46,004 bases of DNA from an uncultured Bacteroidota bacterium (GTDB taxonomy: Bacteria > Bacteroidota > Bacteroidia > Chitinophagales > Saprospiraceae): the NCBI GenBank assembly GCA_903933805.1, contig CAIZLM010000198.1, positions 1 to 46,004 of the forward strand. The letters are read 5' to 3'. The notes below the pieces were generated by a model. It did not search any database. It saw nothing but the letters and a program-made list of their open reading frames with translations, and was not told where the DNA came from. The position numbers and the translations under genes were made by a program. Below are positions 25,619 to 33,410 of the stretch, one piece after another (position 1 is the first letter of the stretch; each line of letters opens with the position of its first letter).

Positions 25619-25693
25619 GCAACTGGTTGGGTGGCACGCGGTCTGTCAAAAAATGTTTTTTTTGACGCATACGCGACCACTCTAACCAGTTAC
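25619..25693 (+). mobile_element. MITE-like palindrome, copy O (short)
   Basis: A 75-bp copy starting 8 bases after the stop of the DUF2723 gene, with ends GCAACTGGTTGGGTGG and CACTCTAACCAGTTAC. The centre is rearranged (AAAAAATGTTTTTTTTGACG). No target duplication. Confidence 0.75.
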
Positions 25694-25706
25694 CATCAAA
25701 ATATAC

Positions 25707-25749
25707 ACAAACGGGCGCGTTTCCAACTGTTGGAAACGCGCCCGTTTGT
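25707..25749. terminator. very strong bidirectional hairpin
   Basis: Perfect 20-bp stem (25707-25726 with 25730-25749) and a 3-base loop CTG, GC-rich in the middle. It lies between the convergent DUF2723 and haloperoxidase genes. The apex TTCCAACTGTTGGAA resembles that of the hairpin at 6747-6784. Confidence 0.8.
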
Positions 25750-25762
25750 ATGTTAATAGTAT

Positions 25763-25840
25763 GTAACTGGTTAGGGGGCACGCTGTCTGGCGGAAAATGG
25801 CCACTTTTTTGTCTCAGACGCGACCACGCTAACCAGTTAC
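25763..25840 (+). mobile_element. MITE-like palindrome, copy P (short)
   Basis: A 78-bp copy with ends GTAACTGGTTAGGGGG and CACGCTAACCAGTTAC, ending 3 bases before the stop of the minus-strand haloperoxidase gene. The left arm carries an internal shortening (TCTGGCGGAAAATGG). Confidence 0.85.
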
Positions 25841-25843
25841 TAT

Positions 25844-27178
25844 TTATTTTCTTGTTTTCAACTTATCAGCAACATATTGGCCTACATCATGGCCGCATTT
25901 AAGTCCGGCCTCATTGCCCCTGCGGTAGTGGATACCGCCGTACATACGGCTGACACCTACTTCGGCTGCGGCTTCCTGAAAAGAATTGAATGTCCTCGGA
26001 TCAATACCAAATTCCATTTCAGTAGAGTCTGTGAATGAAAAATTATCACCCAACAGGCTGGTCAATACCGTTGCCGCAGCGGAAGAAATGGTGCTGTGTC
26101 CACTGGTATGTTCTGGGAAAGGCGGTGTTTGGATAAGAGGTCTCCATTCCGGGTCAATGTATTGATTGATGTAAGATTCCGGGCGGATGAGGTTGTATTT
26201 GTATTTGGCATGCCAACTGGCGATGAAGCCATCTGCGAGTGCGCAGGATACTTTAACATAGGCCTCTGCGGATTTCATAATGTCAGCATTGCTTTTGCGA
26301 CAGGCATGGGCAGTAATATTCATCCAGTGCCCACCGGGGCTGATTTTTTTTCGTGCGAAAGCAATGTGTCCGCTCACTTCCATGGCAAACGGGTTATCGT
26401 CCCAATACCAAGCCGTGGCGATTTGATCCTCTTTTTGGGTTTTTACAAAGTCATAGACTTCCATTGCTTGTTTGTAAAATTCACTGCCTTTTTCTTTGCT
26501 AAATGGGACAGGTCCTTCAGCTGAGAACTGTCCACTGGAGTCAATGACCCAGGTGCGAATTTCAGGCCAGTGGGGCTCTAGGGCGTCGGCATACGCAGGA
26601 GGTGTTGGGCGCCATCGAGCGGCATCTGTCACCTCGATGGTAAATTTAGGCGCGCTGCGTGTTTGCGCATAATTGTCTGACTTTGACCAAGCCAGGATGT
26701 GTTTTGCCACCGCGTCTCCATACGCCATAGAGCGGTCGTACACATCTTTTGGCATATTCATGGCTTGGAAATCGAGGAACACCTTTTCTTTCATTTCCTC
26801 CATGTCTCCTTCAGAAAACACCAATTGTTTGCCGACGATGAGCAGCGCATTGGTACTTGCTACCGGGAAACAGTATTCCTTTCCGGCCTCCGGTTGGGGG
26901 CAGGGGGTTAGACCTTTGAGTTGTCCGGCCAAACTGCGGTATTCGGGATATCCTGGCACCAGTGCCTCGTAAGCGGCCACAGAAGAATACGCATAGATTC
27001 GAGCGGAAACAGGCGGGGCGAAAATATCATGTCGAATGATGTCTGTAATACGCCGGACACCAGCATGGATAAATTCCGCATTGCCTGCTTTTTGCTGATA
27101 ATCCGTACTGTAGTTTTTGCAGGCTGGCAGCCAAAACAGCAGGCCGACACCAAAACCTAAAAGAAGCTTAAATTTCAT
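25844..27178 (-). CDS. vanadium-dependent haloperoxidase / PAP2-superfamily lipoprotein
   Basis: A 444-residue protein with a lipoprotein signal ending LPACK. It has the three-part PAP2/haloperoxidase active site: KYKYNLIRP (Arg332), HTSGHS (catalytic His361) and SRMYGGIHYRRG (Arg411 and His417). The wide spacing and helical N-terminal domain fit the vanadium haloperoxidase branch rather than the small lipid phosphatases; acid phosphatase activity cannot be excluded from sequence. An exact TATGTTTG box lies 72 bases upstream. Confidence 0.88.
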   Translation of the reverse strand: MKFKLLLGFGVGLLFWLPACKNYSTDYQQKAGNAEFIHAGVRRITDIIRHDIFAPPVSARIYAYSSVAAYEALVPGYPEYRSLAGQLKGLTPCPQPEAGKEYCFPVASTNALLIVGKQLVFSEGDMEEMKEKVFLDFQAMNMPKDVYDRSMAYGDAVAKHILAWSKSDNYAQTRSAPKFTIEVTDAARWRPTPPAYADALEPHWPEIRTWVIDSSGQFSAEGPVPFSKEKGSEFYKQAMEVYDFVKTQKEDQIATAWYWDDNPFAMEVSGHIAFARKKISPGGHWMNITAHACRKSNADIMKSAEAYVKVSCALADGFIASWHAKYKYNLIRPESYINQYIDPEWRPLIQTPPFPEHTSGHSTISSAAATVLTSLLGDNFSFTDSTEMEFGIDPRTFNSFQEAAAEVGVSRMYGGIHYRRGNEAGLKCGHDVGQYVADKLKTRK

Positions 27179-27249
27179 GTTGATAAGATTTTTTGATCAG
27201 AAGAAGTGAAGTCACAGAGGGTTTCTTCAGAAACAAAGTTGTTCGTCGG

Positions 27250-27257
27250 CAAACATA
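27250..27257 (-). promoter_or_regulatory. -7 promoter box of the haloperoxidase gene
   Basis: Minus-strand TATGTTTG, exact TAnnTTTG match, 72 bases upstream of the start at 27178. Confidence 0.5.
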
Positions 27258-27343
27258 GCACCTAACCCGATATTTTTTGGTTAGAATGTGCTTAATTCGG
27301 TCTGGATCACGAAACAACAGCGTGTTTGGGTGCATTAAAAATT

Positions 27344-27505
27344 GTAACTGGTTAGCATGGTCGCGTCTGGCCCAAAAAGGCCCATTTTCCGCCATACTTC
27401 GCAGATTTTTTTGACCGTAGCGCTGCTACGGCCTACAAAAATCCGCTTCGTCTGGCAAAAAATGGCCGCTTTTTTGTCTCAGACGCGACCACACTAACCA
27501 GTTAC
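27344..27505 (+). mobile_element. MITE-like palindrome, copy Q (long, hybrid ends, perfect 8-bp duplication)
   Basis: A 162-bp copy flanked on both sides by TAAAAATT (27336-27343, 27506-27513). Its left 25 bp are of the right-end type (TAGCATGGTCGCGTCT) while the following arm is a normal left arm, so both termini are near-perfect mirror images. The last base of the element is also the last base of the dcd stop codon complement. Confidence 0.92.
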
Positions 27506-28038
27506 TAAAAATTTTTCCACATCATACTTTCTGTGGGCTTATCTGTGCGTTGGTTGTACTTCGCGTTGGTTTTTTTGTTGTAATAATTTTCGATGGTACC
27601 ATCTACCAGGAAGTAAATCAATTGTCCGATGGGCATACCGGCATAAACCCGTACTGGTTGTACACAGGAAATTTCGAGTGTCCAGTGGTTACAAAAACCG
27701 ACATCTCCTTTGCCGGCCGTCGCGTGGATGTCAATGCCAAGGCGGCCGACACTGCTTTTTCCTTCGAGGAATGGCACGGAGTTGTGCGTTTCGGTATATT
27801 CTTCGGTAACGCCGAGATACAGCGTACCTGGTTGTAGTTCAAAACCTTCTTCAGGGATCTCAATGGGAAGGATGAGGTTGTGTTTTTTTGCGTCCAAGAC
27901 GCGGTCTTGGTACACAGCCAAGTGTTTGCTCAGGTGCACATCGTAAGAATTTGTGCCCAGGCAATCACGGCGAAAAGGTTCAATAACAATGGCGCCTTGC
28001 GCGACGGCTTCCAGAATTTTTTTATCGCTCAGAATCAT
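27505..28038 (-). CDS. dcd: dCTP deaminase
   Basis: A 177-residue enzyme converting dCTP to dUTP, feeding thymidylate synthesis. It shows the Dcd/dUTPase-like fold motifs: SDKKILEAV at the start, FEGKSSVGRLG-type PFLEGKSSVGRLGI, HATAGKGDVGF and the active-site Glu in HWTLEI. The thymidine kinase gene of the same pathway lies about 4 kb away. Its TAG stop shares one base with the end of MITE copy Q. Confidence 0.95.
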   Translation of the reverse strand: MILSDKKILEAVAQGAIVIEPFRRDCLGTNSYDVHLSKHLAVYQDRVLDAKKHNLILPIEIPEEGFELQPGTLYLGVTEEYTETHNSVPFLEGKSSVGRLGIDIHATAGKGDVGFCNHWTLEISCVQPVRVYAGMPIGQLIYFLVDGTIENYYNKKTNAKYNQRTDKPTESMMWKNF

Positions 28039-28140
28039 GGTTTATGGCAAAGAAAACGTGGTTGATACTATTAGATAGAGGCATGGATGAATCAGTGAAT
28101 TGCGGGGTGATTTGGCTGCATCGGTAATTTATTGTAGATC

Positions 28141-28218
28141 ATAACGGGTTAGGTGGCGCGCTGTCTGGCCTAAAAATGGCCACTTTTTAGTCTCAGACGC
28201 GACTAACTAACCAGTTAC
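28141..28218 (+). mobile_element. MITE-like palindrome, copy R (short)
   Basis: A 78-bp copy with left end ATAACGGGTTAGGTGG and right end ACTAACTAACCAGTTAC, in the divergent 283-bp gap between dcd and the CoA-binding protein gene. No target duplication. Nothing else is evident in the gap. Confidence 0.78.
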
Positions 28219-28321
28219 GATAAAAAAAAGTATAAAAAGCGCACAAAACTACCTTAATGTGGCCGATAATTAACTTTTCGGCGAAATGAATGTTTGTAGA
28301 AATGATTAAACGGATTCAGCC

Positions 28322-28681
28322 ATGAAAAAAACAATGGTTTTAGGAGCAACAACCAACCCGGAGCGTTATGCATACCGTGCCGTTGTGCGGCTTGTGATGC
28401 ATGGACATGAAGTGGTTCCTGTGGGTGTGAGGTTCGGAGAAATTGATGGTATTCCAATCTTGCAGGGGCAGCCCAACATCTCGGATATTGACACGATTTC
28501 CCTTTATCTTGGCCCGGATCGGCAGCAGGCGTACTACGACTACCTGCTCTCTCTTCACCCCAAACGCATTGTTTTTAATCCAGGAACAGAAAACCCAGCG
28601 TTGGCGAAACGCGCTGAGGAGCAGGGTATTGAAGTCGTGGAGGGGTGCACGCTGGTGATGCTTTCCATTGGAACCTATTGA
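28322..28681 (+). CDS. CoA-binding domain protein (YccU type)
   Basis: A 119-residue single-domain Rossmann-fold protein. The N-terminal GATTNPERYAYRAV (about 8-21) binds the nucleotide part of CoA, and the C-terminal GIEVVEGCTLVML is the usual end of this family. It is the free-standing form of the CoA-binding domain of succinyl-CoA synthetases; its precise role is not established. Confidence 0.88.
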   Translation: MKKTMVLGATTNPERYAYRAVVRLVMHGHEVVPVGVRFGEIDGIPILQGQPNISDIDTISLYLGPDRQQAYYDYLLSLHPKRIVFNPGTENPALAKRAEEQGIEVVEGCTLVMLSIGTY

Positions 28682-28739
28682 TGCGCTTGGCCCAGTGCCA
28701 CGTTGCTTCGATGTCTGACAAAGGTTTTTTTTCTATTTT

Positions 28740-28818
28740 GTAACTGGTTAGCGTGGTCGCGTCTGAGACAAAAAAGAGGCCATTTTTTGGCCAGACAGCG
28801 TGCCACCTAACCAGTTAC
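28740..28818 (-). mobile_element. MITE-like palindrome, copy S (short)
   Basis: A 79-bp near-consensus copy with ends GTAACTGGTTAGCGTGG and CACCTAACCAGTTAC. Flanks TCTATTTT and GCTATTTT match at 7 of 8. Confidence 0.88.
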
Positions 28819-28874
28819 GCTATTTTAACCCTGTTAATACCCGTGTATATGTGGGTGTCTTGTCAAACCTACAG

Positions 28875-28882
28875 TATATTTG
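28875..28882 (+). promoter_or_regulatory. -7 promoter box of the GYDIA kinase gene
   Basis: TATATTTG, exact TAnnTTTG match, 29 bases before the ATG. Confidence 0.6.
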
Positions 28883-28911
28883 TCGCAGGACATTGTTATT
28901 ATTAACGCACC

Positions 28912-29847
28912 ATGTCACAGTTGAATCTATTTGAAACCCGTGCCAAGGGGAAACTATTGCTTTCAGGCGAATACGTCGTGTTGGATGGTGCCACGGCATT
29001 GGCTGTTCCGGTGCGTTTTGGCCAATCATTACACGTAACGACGTTGGATCATTCGACCGAGCTCGTTTGGGAGAGCAAAGATTGGGATGGCACCGTATGG
29101 TTCAGGGCTGTTTATGAGTTGCCGTATCTGGGCGTTGTCGAAACAGGAGACCGCAGTGTGGCAGAGATGTTGGCTTCAATATTGCGGGATTGTCAGCGTC
29201 AAAACCCTGTTTTTTTGAGCGAAGCGCAGGGTCTGGCTGTTACGACCATTTGCGATTTTCCCCGTGCTTGGGGTCTTGGCACCAGCAGTACAATTATTGC
29301 GGCCATTGCAGCGTGGGCTCGAGTAGATCCTTACCTGGTGTTACAAAACACGTTGGGAGGGTCTGGTTACGACATAGCGTGCGCGTATGCAGCATCACCG
29401 CTGTTGTACAAATTGGAGGCAAAAAAACCCATTGTTCGTTGCGTTGCTTTTGAGCCGCCATTTGCAGAAAACCTTTATTTTGTTTACTTGGAGAAGAAGC
29501 AGAACTCTCGAGAAGGTATTGCGCGTTACCGCGAAAAAGCCAAGGACAATCCAGGGCTGGTTGACGAAATTTCGAACTTGACCGAGCAGATACTCAATGC
29601 CGACAATCTGGAAAATTTCGAAAAAAACATTCGAGAGCACGAACGAATTATTGGACAAGTGATTGACTTAAAGCCCATTGGACAGGATTTGTTCCGGGAT
29701 TATCAAGGTGAAATAAAAAGCCTCGGTGCTTGGGGAGGTGATTTTGTGTTGGCAACCAGCCGCGAATCCGATTCAGATACAGCGGCCTATTTTTTTGAAA
29801 AAGGGTTTGAGACGGTGTTGCGTTGGGACCAAATGGTGTTTTCTTAG
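28912..29847 (+). CDS. GYDIA-family GHMP kinase
   Basis: A 311-residue member of the GHMP small-molecule kinases (galacto-, homoserine, mevalonate, phosphomevalonate). The N-terminus KGKLLLSGEYVVLDGATALAV binds substrate, the nucleotide loop is PRAWGLGTSST (about 117-127), and GGSGYDIACA gives the family its name. In Bacteroidota this group is suspected to act in the mevalonate or a related pathway, but the substrate is not proven. It shares a short intergenic space with the VanX-like gene downstream and may be cotranscribed with it. Confidence 0.88.
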   Translation: MSQLNLFETRAKGKLLLSGEYVVLDGATALAVPVRFGQSLHVTTLDHSTELVWESKDWDGTVWFRAVYELPYLGVVETGDRSVAEMLASILRDCQRQNPVFLSEAQGLAVTTICDFPRAWGLGTSSTIIAAIAAWARVDPYLVLQNTLGGSGYDIACAYAASPLLYKLEAKKPIVRCVAFEPPFAENLYFVYLEKKQNSREGIARYREKAKDNPGLVDEISNLTEQILNADNLENFEKNIREHERIIGQVIDLKPIGQDLFRDYQGEIKSLGAWGGDFVLATSRESDSDTAAYFFEKGFETVLRWDQMVFS

Positions 29848-29866
29848 GTATCCCCTAACCAGTTAC
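29848..29866 (+). repeat. MITE fragment (right end only)
   Basis: CCCCTAACCAGTTAC directly after the stop of the GYDIA kinase gene. Only the terminal part of the palindrome remains. Confidence 0.5.
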
Positions 29867-29884
29867 GACAACAAGACATAAACC

Positions 29885-30538
29885 ATGAAAATACATGTGG
29901 CCCTTTTGCTGCTTGCTTTTGCAACCACGGGTGTTTTGGCACAGAATCCTGCGTCCATTTCCAATTCCGCGACTGTGGAGCTGCCACCAGCGGTTAACAA
30001 AGGATTCCGCGATCTAGCGGTACTTGATCCTACGATCTTGGTGGATATTCGCTATGCTACCACCAACAATTTCACCCACTCAAAAATATATGATTGCCCG
30101 CGTTGTTTGTTGCGCCCCGACGTGGCGGATGCACTTATAAAAGCCAATGAGACATTGAAAAAAAGGGGATTTTCCCTCAAAATGTTTGATTGTTACCGGC
30201 CTCGCCCCTACCAACAGCGGCTTTGGGACAAGGTTCCCAATCCTGATTATGTAACCCCGCCGTCTAAAGGTTCTATGCACAGCCGTGGAGCGGCGGTAGA
30301 TCTTACGATTGTAGATTCAAATGGCAAGGAATTGGATATGGGCACGGAATTTGATTACTTCGGCGTGAAGGCGCATACAGACAACCTTCAATTACCAGCC
30401 GAAGTGCTTACGAACCGCAAGCTGCTCCGAGAAACCCTTGAAGCTGTTGGATTTAAGGGCATCCGTACAGAGTGGTGGCACTTTTCCTATCAATCAAAAA
30501 AATACCCCTTGTCTGACTATGTGTGGCCATGTCGATGA
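29885..30538 (+). CDS. D-alanyl-D-alanine dipeptidase, VanX/DdpX family
   Basis: A 217-residue exported zinc dipeptidase (signal peptide ending GVLAQ). The zinc/catalytic residues are all visible: Arg105 in CYRPRPYQ, SMHSRGAAVD (His132, Asp139) and TEWWHF (Glu196, His199). These enzymes split D-Ala-D-Ala; in an organism without vanHA neighbours, as here, the role is more likely peptidoglycan recycling (DdpX-like) than vancomycin resistance. Confidence 0.92.
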   Translation: MKIHVALLLLAFATTGVLAQNPASISNSATVELPPAVNKGFRDLAVLDPTILVDIRYATTNNFTHSKIYDCPRCLLRPDVADALIKANETLKKRGFSLKMFDCYRPRPYQQRLWDKVPNPDYVTPPSKGSMHSRGAAVDLTIVDSNGKELDMGTEFDYFGVKAHTDNLQLPAEVLTNRKLLRETLEAVGFKGIRTEWWHFSYQSKKYPLSDYVWPCR

Positions 30539-30603
30539 GATTCAGGGCGATATTCGGCGATAAAGACAGTATTCCGGCGGATTTACGGCCAAGGTGTGAA
30601 GCA

Positions 30604-30924
30604 TTAATTGCCCAACAATTCATCCAGCAAGTTTTTTTCCGCAGCCAGCTCTGGGCATTGTATTTCCAATGTTTTCCGGACAGTTGATATATCTTCTGGT
30701 TTCATGCGTTGGTTTGCGATGCACGATTTTGTTTTTTCAAAGGCTGTTTGAATACCCTCGAAGTCGATATCATCGGTTGTTCCGGCGGCCAGTTTATTCA
30801 GGTGGAGCAATTCGGACGAACAACCACAGATACTTTTTGCCATGCGCTCGACCCTCGTTTCCTGTTGTTGGGTTTGACAAGCAAAAAAGGACAAAAGCAG
30901 TAAAAGAAGACAACCAACGCGCAT
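30604..30924 (-). CDS. small lipoprotein of unknown function
   Basis: A 106-residue protein with a clear lipoprotein signal (LLLLLLSFFAC) and five cysteines in the mature part or at its start, including CGC near residue 35. The rest is helical and charged. I do not recognise a family. The ATG was preferred to an in-frame TTG six bases upstream. Confidence 0.7.
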   Translation of the reverse strand: MRVGCLLLLLLSFFACQTQQQETRVERMAKSICGCSSELLHLNKLAAGTTDDIDFEGIQTAFEKTKSCIANQRMKPEDISTVRKTLEIQCPELAAEKNLLDELLGN

Positions 30925-30949
30925 ATTCAAATTATAGTTAACGAAAAAA

Positions 30950-31112
30950 GTAACTGGTTAGGTGGCACGCTGTCTGGCCCAAAAAGGCCCATTTTCCGCC
31001 ATACTTCGCAGATTTTTTTGACCGTAGCGCTGCTACGGCCTACAAAAATCCGCTTCGTCTGGCAAAAAATGGCCTCTTTTTTGTCTCAGACGCGACCACG
31101 CGAACCAGTTAC
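30950..31112 (+). mobile_element. MITE-like palindrome, copy T (long, tandem with U)
   Basis: A 163-bp near-consensus copy. It shares with U the private right end CACGCGAACCAGTTAC. Left flank CGAAAAAA; it is joined to U by the octamer TATGTTTG. Confidence 0.92.
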
Positions 31113-31120
31113 TATGTTTG

Positions 31121-31282
31121 GTAACTGGTTAGGTGGCACGCTGTCTGGCCCAACTAGGTCCATTTTCCGCCATACTTCGCGGATTTTTTTGACCGTAGCG
31201 CTGCTACGGCCAAAAAAATCCGCTTCGTCTGACAAAAAACGGCCACTTTTTTGTCTCAGACGCTACCACGCGAACCAGTTAC
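31121..31282 (+). mobile_element. MITE-like palindrome, copy U (long, tandem with T)
   Basis: A 162-bp copy 8 bp after T, with the more symmetric centre CGCTGCTACGGCCAAAAAAATC. It ends 28 bp before the ATG of the next gene. T and U probably arose by duplication of one insertion. Confidence 0.92.
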
Positions 31283-31310
31283 CTTTACGGGAATAAATCT
31301 ACGGACAATT

Positions 31311-31838
31311 ATGAACAAACAGAAACCTCGGCTTTTCGCTTTTATACTCACCCTTTGTTTTTTTGCGCTTGTTTGGATGTACGTGCGGGAGTTTCCCCTT
31401 TTTTCCAATACCATAGGAGTCGGGTGGTTGGTATTGGAATCTATGTCGGTTGGATTGGTGGCTGCTTTGGTTGGTATATGGCAGTTTCGCAAACGCTTTA
31501 TGCCTTGGGACAGACATTTGGCGGATATCGCCTTTATCGTGGTAACCACTGTTTTTTTTGCGCCCTTGTTTGGCAGTTGGTTCAACCGCGGGCTTGGTCT
31601 GCCAGCATCACAGACTTTTGAATTTGTTTCGGAGACGCCATATTTTGCCGCTGGATACGGGGTTTTAAAAGGAGAAAAGTTGACGCCAACGGGTTATCAT
31701 CTGGTGGTGCTGGAAAATGGTGTGCGCCGATCATTTACCTATAAAACACAGGCCTATTTTCCCATCACAAAACCGGGAGAATCAATTATATTGCCAGTAT
31801 GCAAGGGGCTGTTGGGCGCCAAGGTAATGTTGTTGTAA
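31311..31838 (+). CDS. membrane protein of unknown function
   Basis: A 175-residue protein with three hydrophobic segments (about 8-26, 37-57, 70-90) followed by a soluble C-terminal part of about 80 residues rich in beta-type sequence. No family recognised. The stop codon TAA is formed by the terminal GTAAC of an adjacent MITE end at 31835, so the original C-terminus may have been different. Confidence 0.7.
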   Translation: MNKQKPRLFAFILTLCFFALVWMYVREFPLFSNTIGVGWLVLESMSVGLVAALVGIWQFRKRFMPWDRHLADIAFIVVTTVFFAPLFGSWFNRGLGLPASQTFEFVSETPYFAAGYGVLKGEKLTPTGYHLVVLENGVRRSFTYKTQAYFPITKPGESIILPVCKGLLGAKVMLL

Positions 31839-31866
31839 CTGGTTAGGTAGCACCCTGTCTGGCCCA
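31835..31866 (+). repeat. MITE fragment (left end only) supplying a stop codon
   Basis: GTAACTGGTTAGGTAGCACC and CTGTCTGGCCCA, i.e. about 32 bp of the left arm, ending abruptly before the tdk 3' end. Its bases 2-4 are the stop codon of the preceding membrane-protein gene. Confidence 0.75.
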
Positions 31867-31876
31867 TTGCAAAATA

Positions 31877-32461
31877 CTACGACAACTTAAGGGCTGAACC
31901 TTTATGATAGCACATCCGGCAACGGGGTTCATAGTGTATTTTTTCTCCCAGTAATATCACGGCATCGCCATCTGCCAGTCGGTAGGAATGGGTGGCGAGA
32001 TTGCCACAATGGACACAAATAGCGTGAACTTTGGTCACATATTCTGCCACGGCCAGCAAATTGGGCATGGGACCGAAAGGCACGCCTCGGTAGTCCATAT
32101 CCAGTCCTGCTGCGATCACTCGAATACCCCGTTGGGCGAGTTTCTGACATACATCCGGCAGCCCGGCATCAAAAAATTGTGCCTCATCAATACCTACCAC
32201 GGCTGTGTCATCGCTGACATTCAGGATCAACGCCGATGTAGCAACGGGCTGTGCCAAGATGGAGGATACATCATGGGAAACAATGGCTGTTTCATCGTAT
32301 CGGGTGTCGATCACTGGTTTGAAAACAGCCACTTTCATGGCGGCAATGTTGGCGCGTTTAAGTCTCCGAATGAGTTCTTCTGTTTTTCCCGAAAACATGC
32401 AGCCGCAAATAACTTCAATCCAGCCCGATCGGAGGTTGTTACTATGTGGTTCTAGAAACAC
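31877..32461 (-). CDS. tdk: thymidine kinase
   Basis: A 194-residue type II thymidine kinase that salvages thymidine. The P-loop is GCMFSGKT (about 20-27), the substrate lasso [13 protein letters not shown] and a structural zinc site made of CVHC and CRMC. It starts with GTG; the MFLEPH N-terminus is the one usual in Bacteroidota, which supports that start. A near-consensus GACCTTTG box lies about 30 bp upstream on the minus strand. Confidence 0.95.
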   Translation of the reverse strand: MFLEPHSNNLRSGWIEVICGCMFSGKTEELIRRLKRANIAAMKVAVFKPVIDTRYDETAIVSHDVSSILAQPVATSALILNVSDDTAVVGIDEAQFFDAGLPDVCQKLAQRGIRVIAAGLDMDYRGVPFGPMPNLLAVAEYVTKVHAICVHCGNLATHSYRLADGDAVILLGEKIHYEPRCRMCYHKGSALKLS

Positions 32462-32611
32462 TTGTTAAAATGATTTAATGAGCCGCAAAGGTCGCTCTAA
32501 CAAAAGTAAAATAGGGGTTTTGAACAATATTTGTACATTTTACGCTTGGTGGCAACTAAAAAAATGTGAAATTCGCGGTTTAATAATGCAGTGCATCAAA
32601 ACTCTCCCGCT

Positions 32612-33322
32612 ATGGATTTGCAAAAAACGAAAATTTATCTCGACAAACTGAGCCGCGAATATGCACGAATGGCCAAAGATACCGACAACATCGTGCGACT
32701 GGATGTTGATATCATGGCTTCCTACGTTCGTGAATTGTATGATGCCATCCTGTCTGCTGAAACTACGCTACCTGTCAAATATGACACGGAGCCTGTTCAT
32801 AAAAAAGCTCCTCTTGTACAACCATTTGAAGTACCGGTACCGGTTGCACCGCCAGCGGCAGTTGCTTTTGTTCCCCAGGTAGAGGCTCGCCCGCCCATCG
32901 TTCCCCAGGAAATTGCGCCTATATCGCCGCCAAGTCCACCACCGCCACCCGTTGTAGAACCCAAACCTACAGCGCCTGTTCAGCCCGTCCCCAAAAACAC
33001 GGAGCCTGTTCAAGGGGGACTTGAAATTCTTTTTGAGGAAAAAAAAGCCAGAGAACTTTCGGAGAAACTGAGCGAATTGCCCATCGCAGATTTGAAAAAA
33101 GCCATTGCGCTCAACGATCGTTTGCTGCTCACCAGTGAACTTTTTGCGGGAGATGGAAAAGCTTTTGAAACGGCTATTGGTGGTATAAACGAGTTCTCCA
33201 CGTTTGAAGAAGCACAAGCCTACCTCGTCGAATATTTTGTGGTTCGGTACGCATGGACGGATAAGAAACGTCTTGAAACGGCGAAGAATTTCATCAAGCT
33301 GGTACGTCGGAGGTTCAAATAA
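32612..33322 (+). CDS. hypothetical protein with proline-rich linker
   Basis: A 236-residue soluble protein in three parts: an N-terminal helical segment (about 1-50, a coiled-coil-like MDLQKTKIYLDKLSREYARM), a Pro/Val-rich low-complexity linker (about 65-135) and a conserved C-terminal helical domain (about 140-236) with LPIADLKKAIALNDR and LFAGDGKAFETAI. The C-terminal segment recurs in Bacteroidota proteins of unknown function. The ATG was preferred over a GTG 21 bases upstream. Confidence 0.75.
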   Translation: MDLQKTKIYLDKLSREYARMAKDTDNIVRLDVDIMASYVRELYDAILSAETTLPVKYDTEPVHKKAPLVQPFEVPVPVAPPAAVAFVPQVEARPPIVPQEIAPISPPSPPPPPVVEPKPTAPVQPVPKNTEPVQGGLEILFEEKKARELSEKLSELPIADLKKAIALNDRLLLTSELFAGDGKAFETAIGGINEFSTFEEAQAYLVEYFVVRYAWTDKKRLETAKNFIKLVRRRFK

Positions 33323-33331
33323 CAAGTATTG

Positions 33332-33352
33332 AGCGTGCCACCCAACCGCTTG
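33332..33352 (+). repeat. degenerate MITE fragment
   Basis: AGCGTGCCACCCAACCGCTTG resembles the right end of a short copy (AGCGTGCCACCTAACCAGTT). It lies between the proline-rich protein gene and the oxidoreductase gene. Confidence 0.4.
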
Positions 33353-33410
33353 CGAACTTGCTTTAGGGTTCTGACCCATTCACGACATTGATATTTCAGT
33401 ACACGAGCAC

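Noticed and set aside
29885-30538. VanX as evidence of vancomycin resistance
   Set aside because: No vanH, vanA/B-type ligase or vanRS genes are nearby; many bacteria carry such dipeptidases for peptidoglycan or peptide recycling.
7821-31282. CRISPR array or integron attC sites as explanation of the repeats
   Set aside because: The spacing is irregular from 7 bp to several kb and there are no uniform spacers or cas genes. The ends contain GTTAGGT and ACCTAAC, which resemble attC core sites, but in the opposite order from attC, and the intervening genes are housekeeping genes in both directions.
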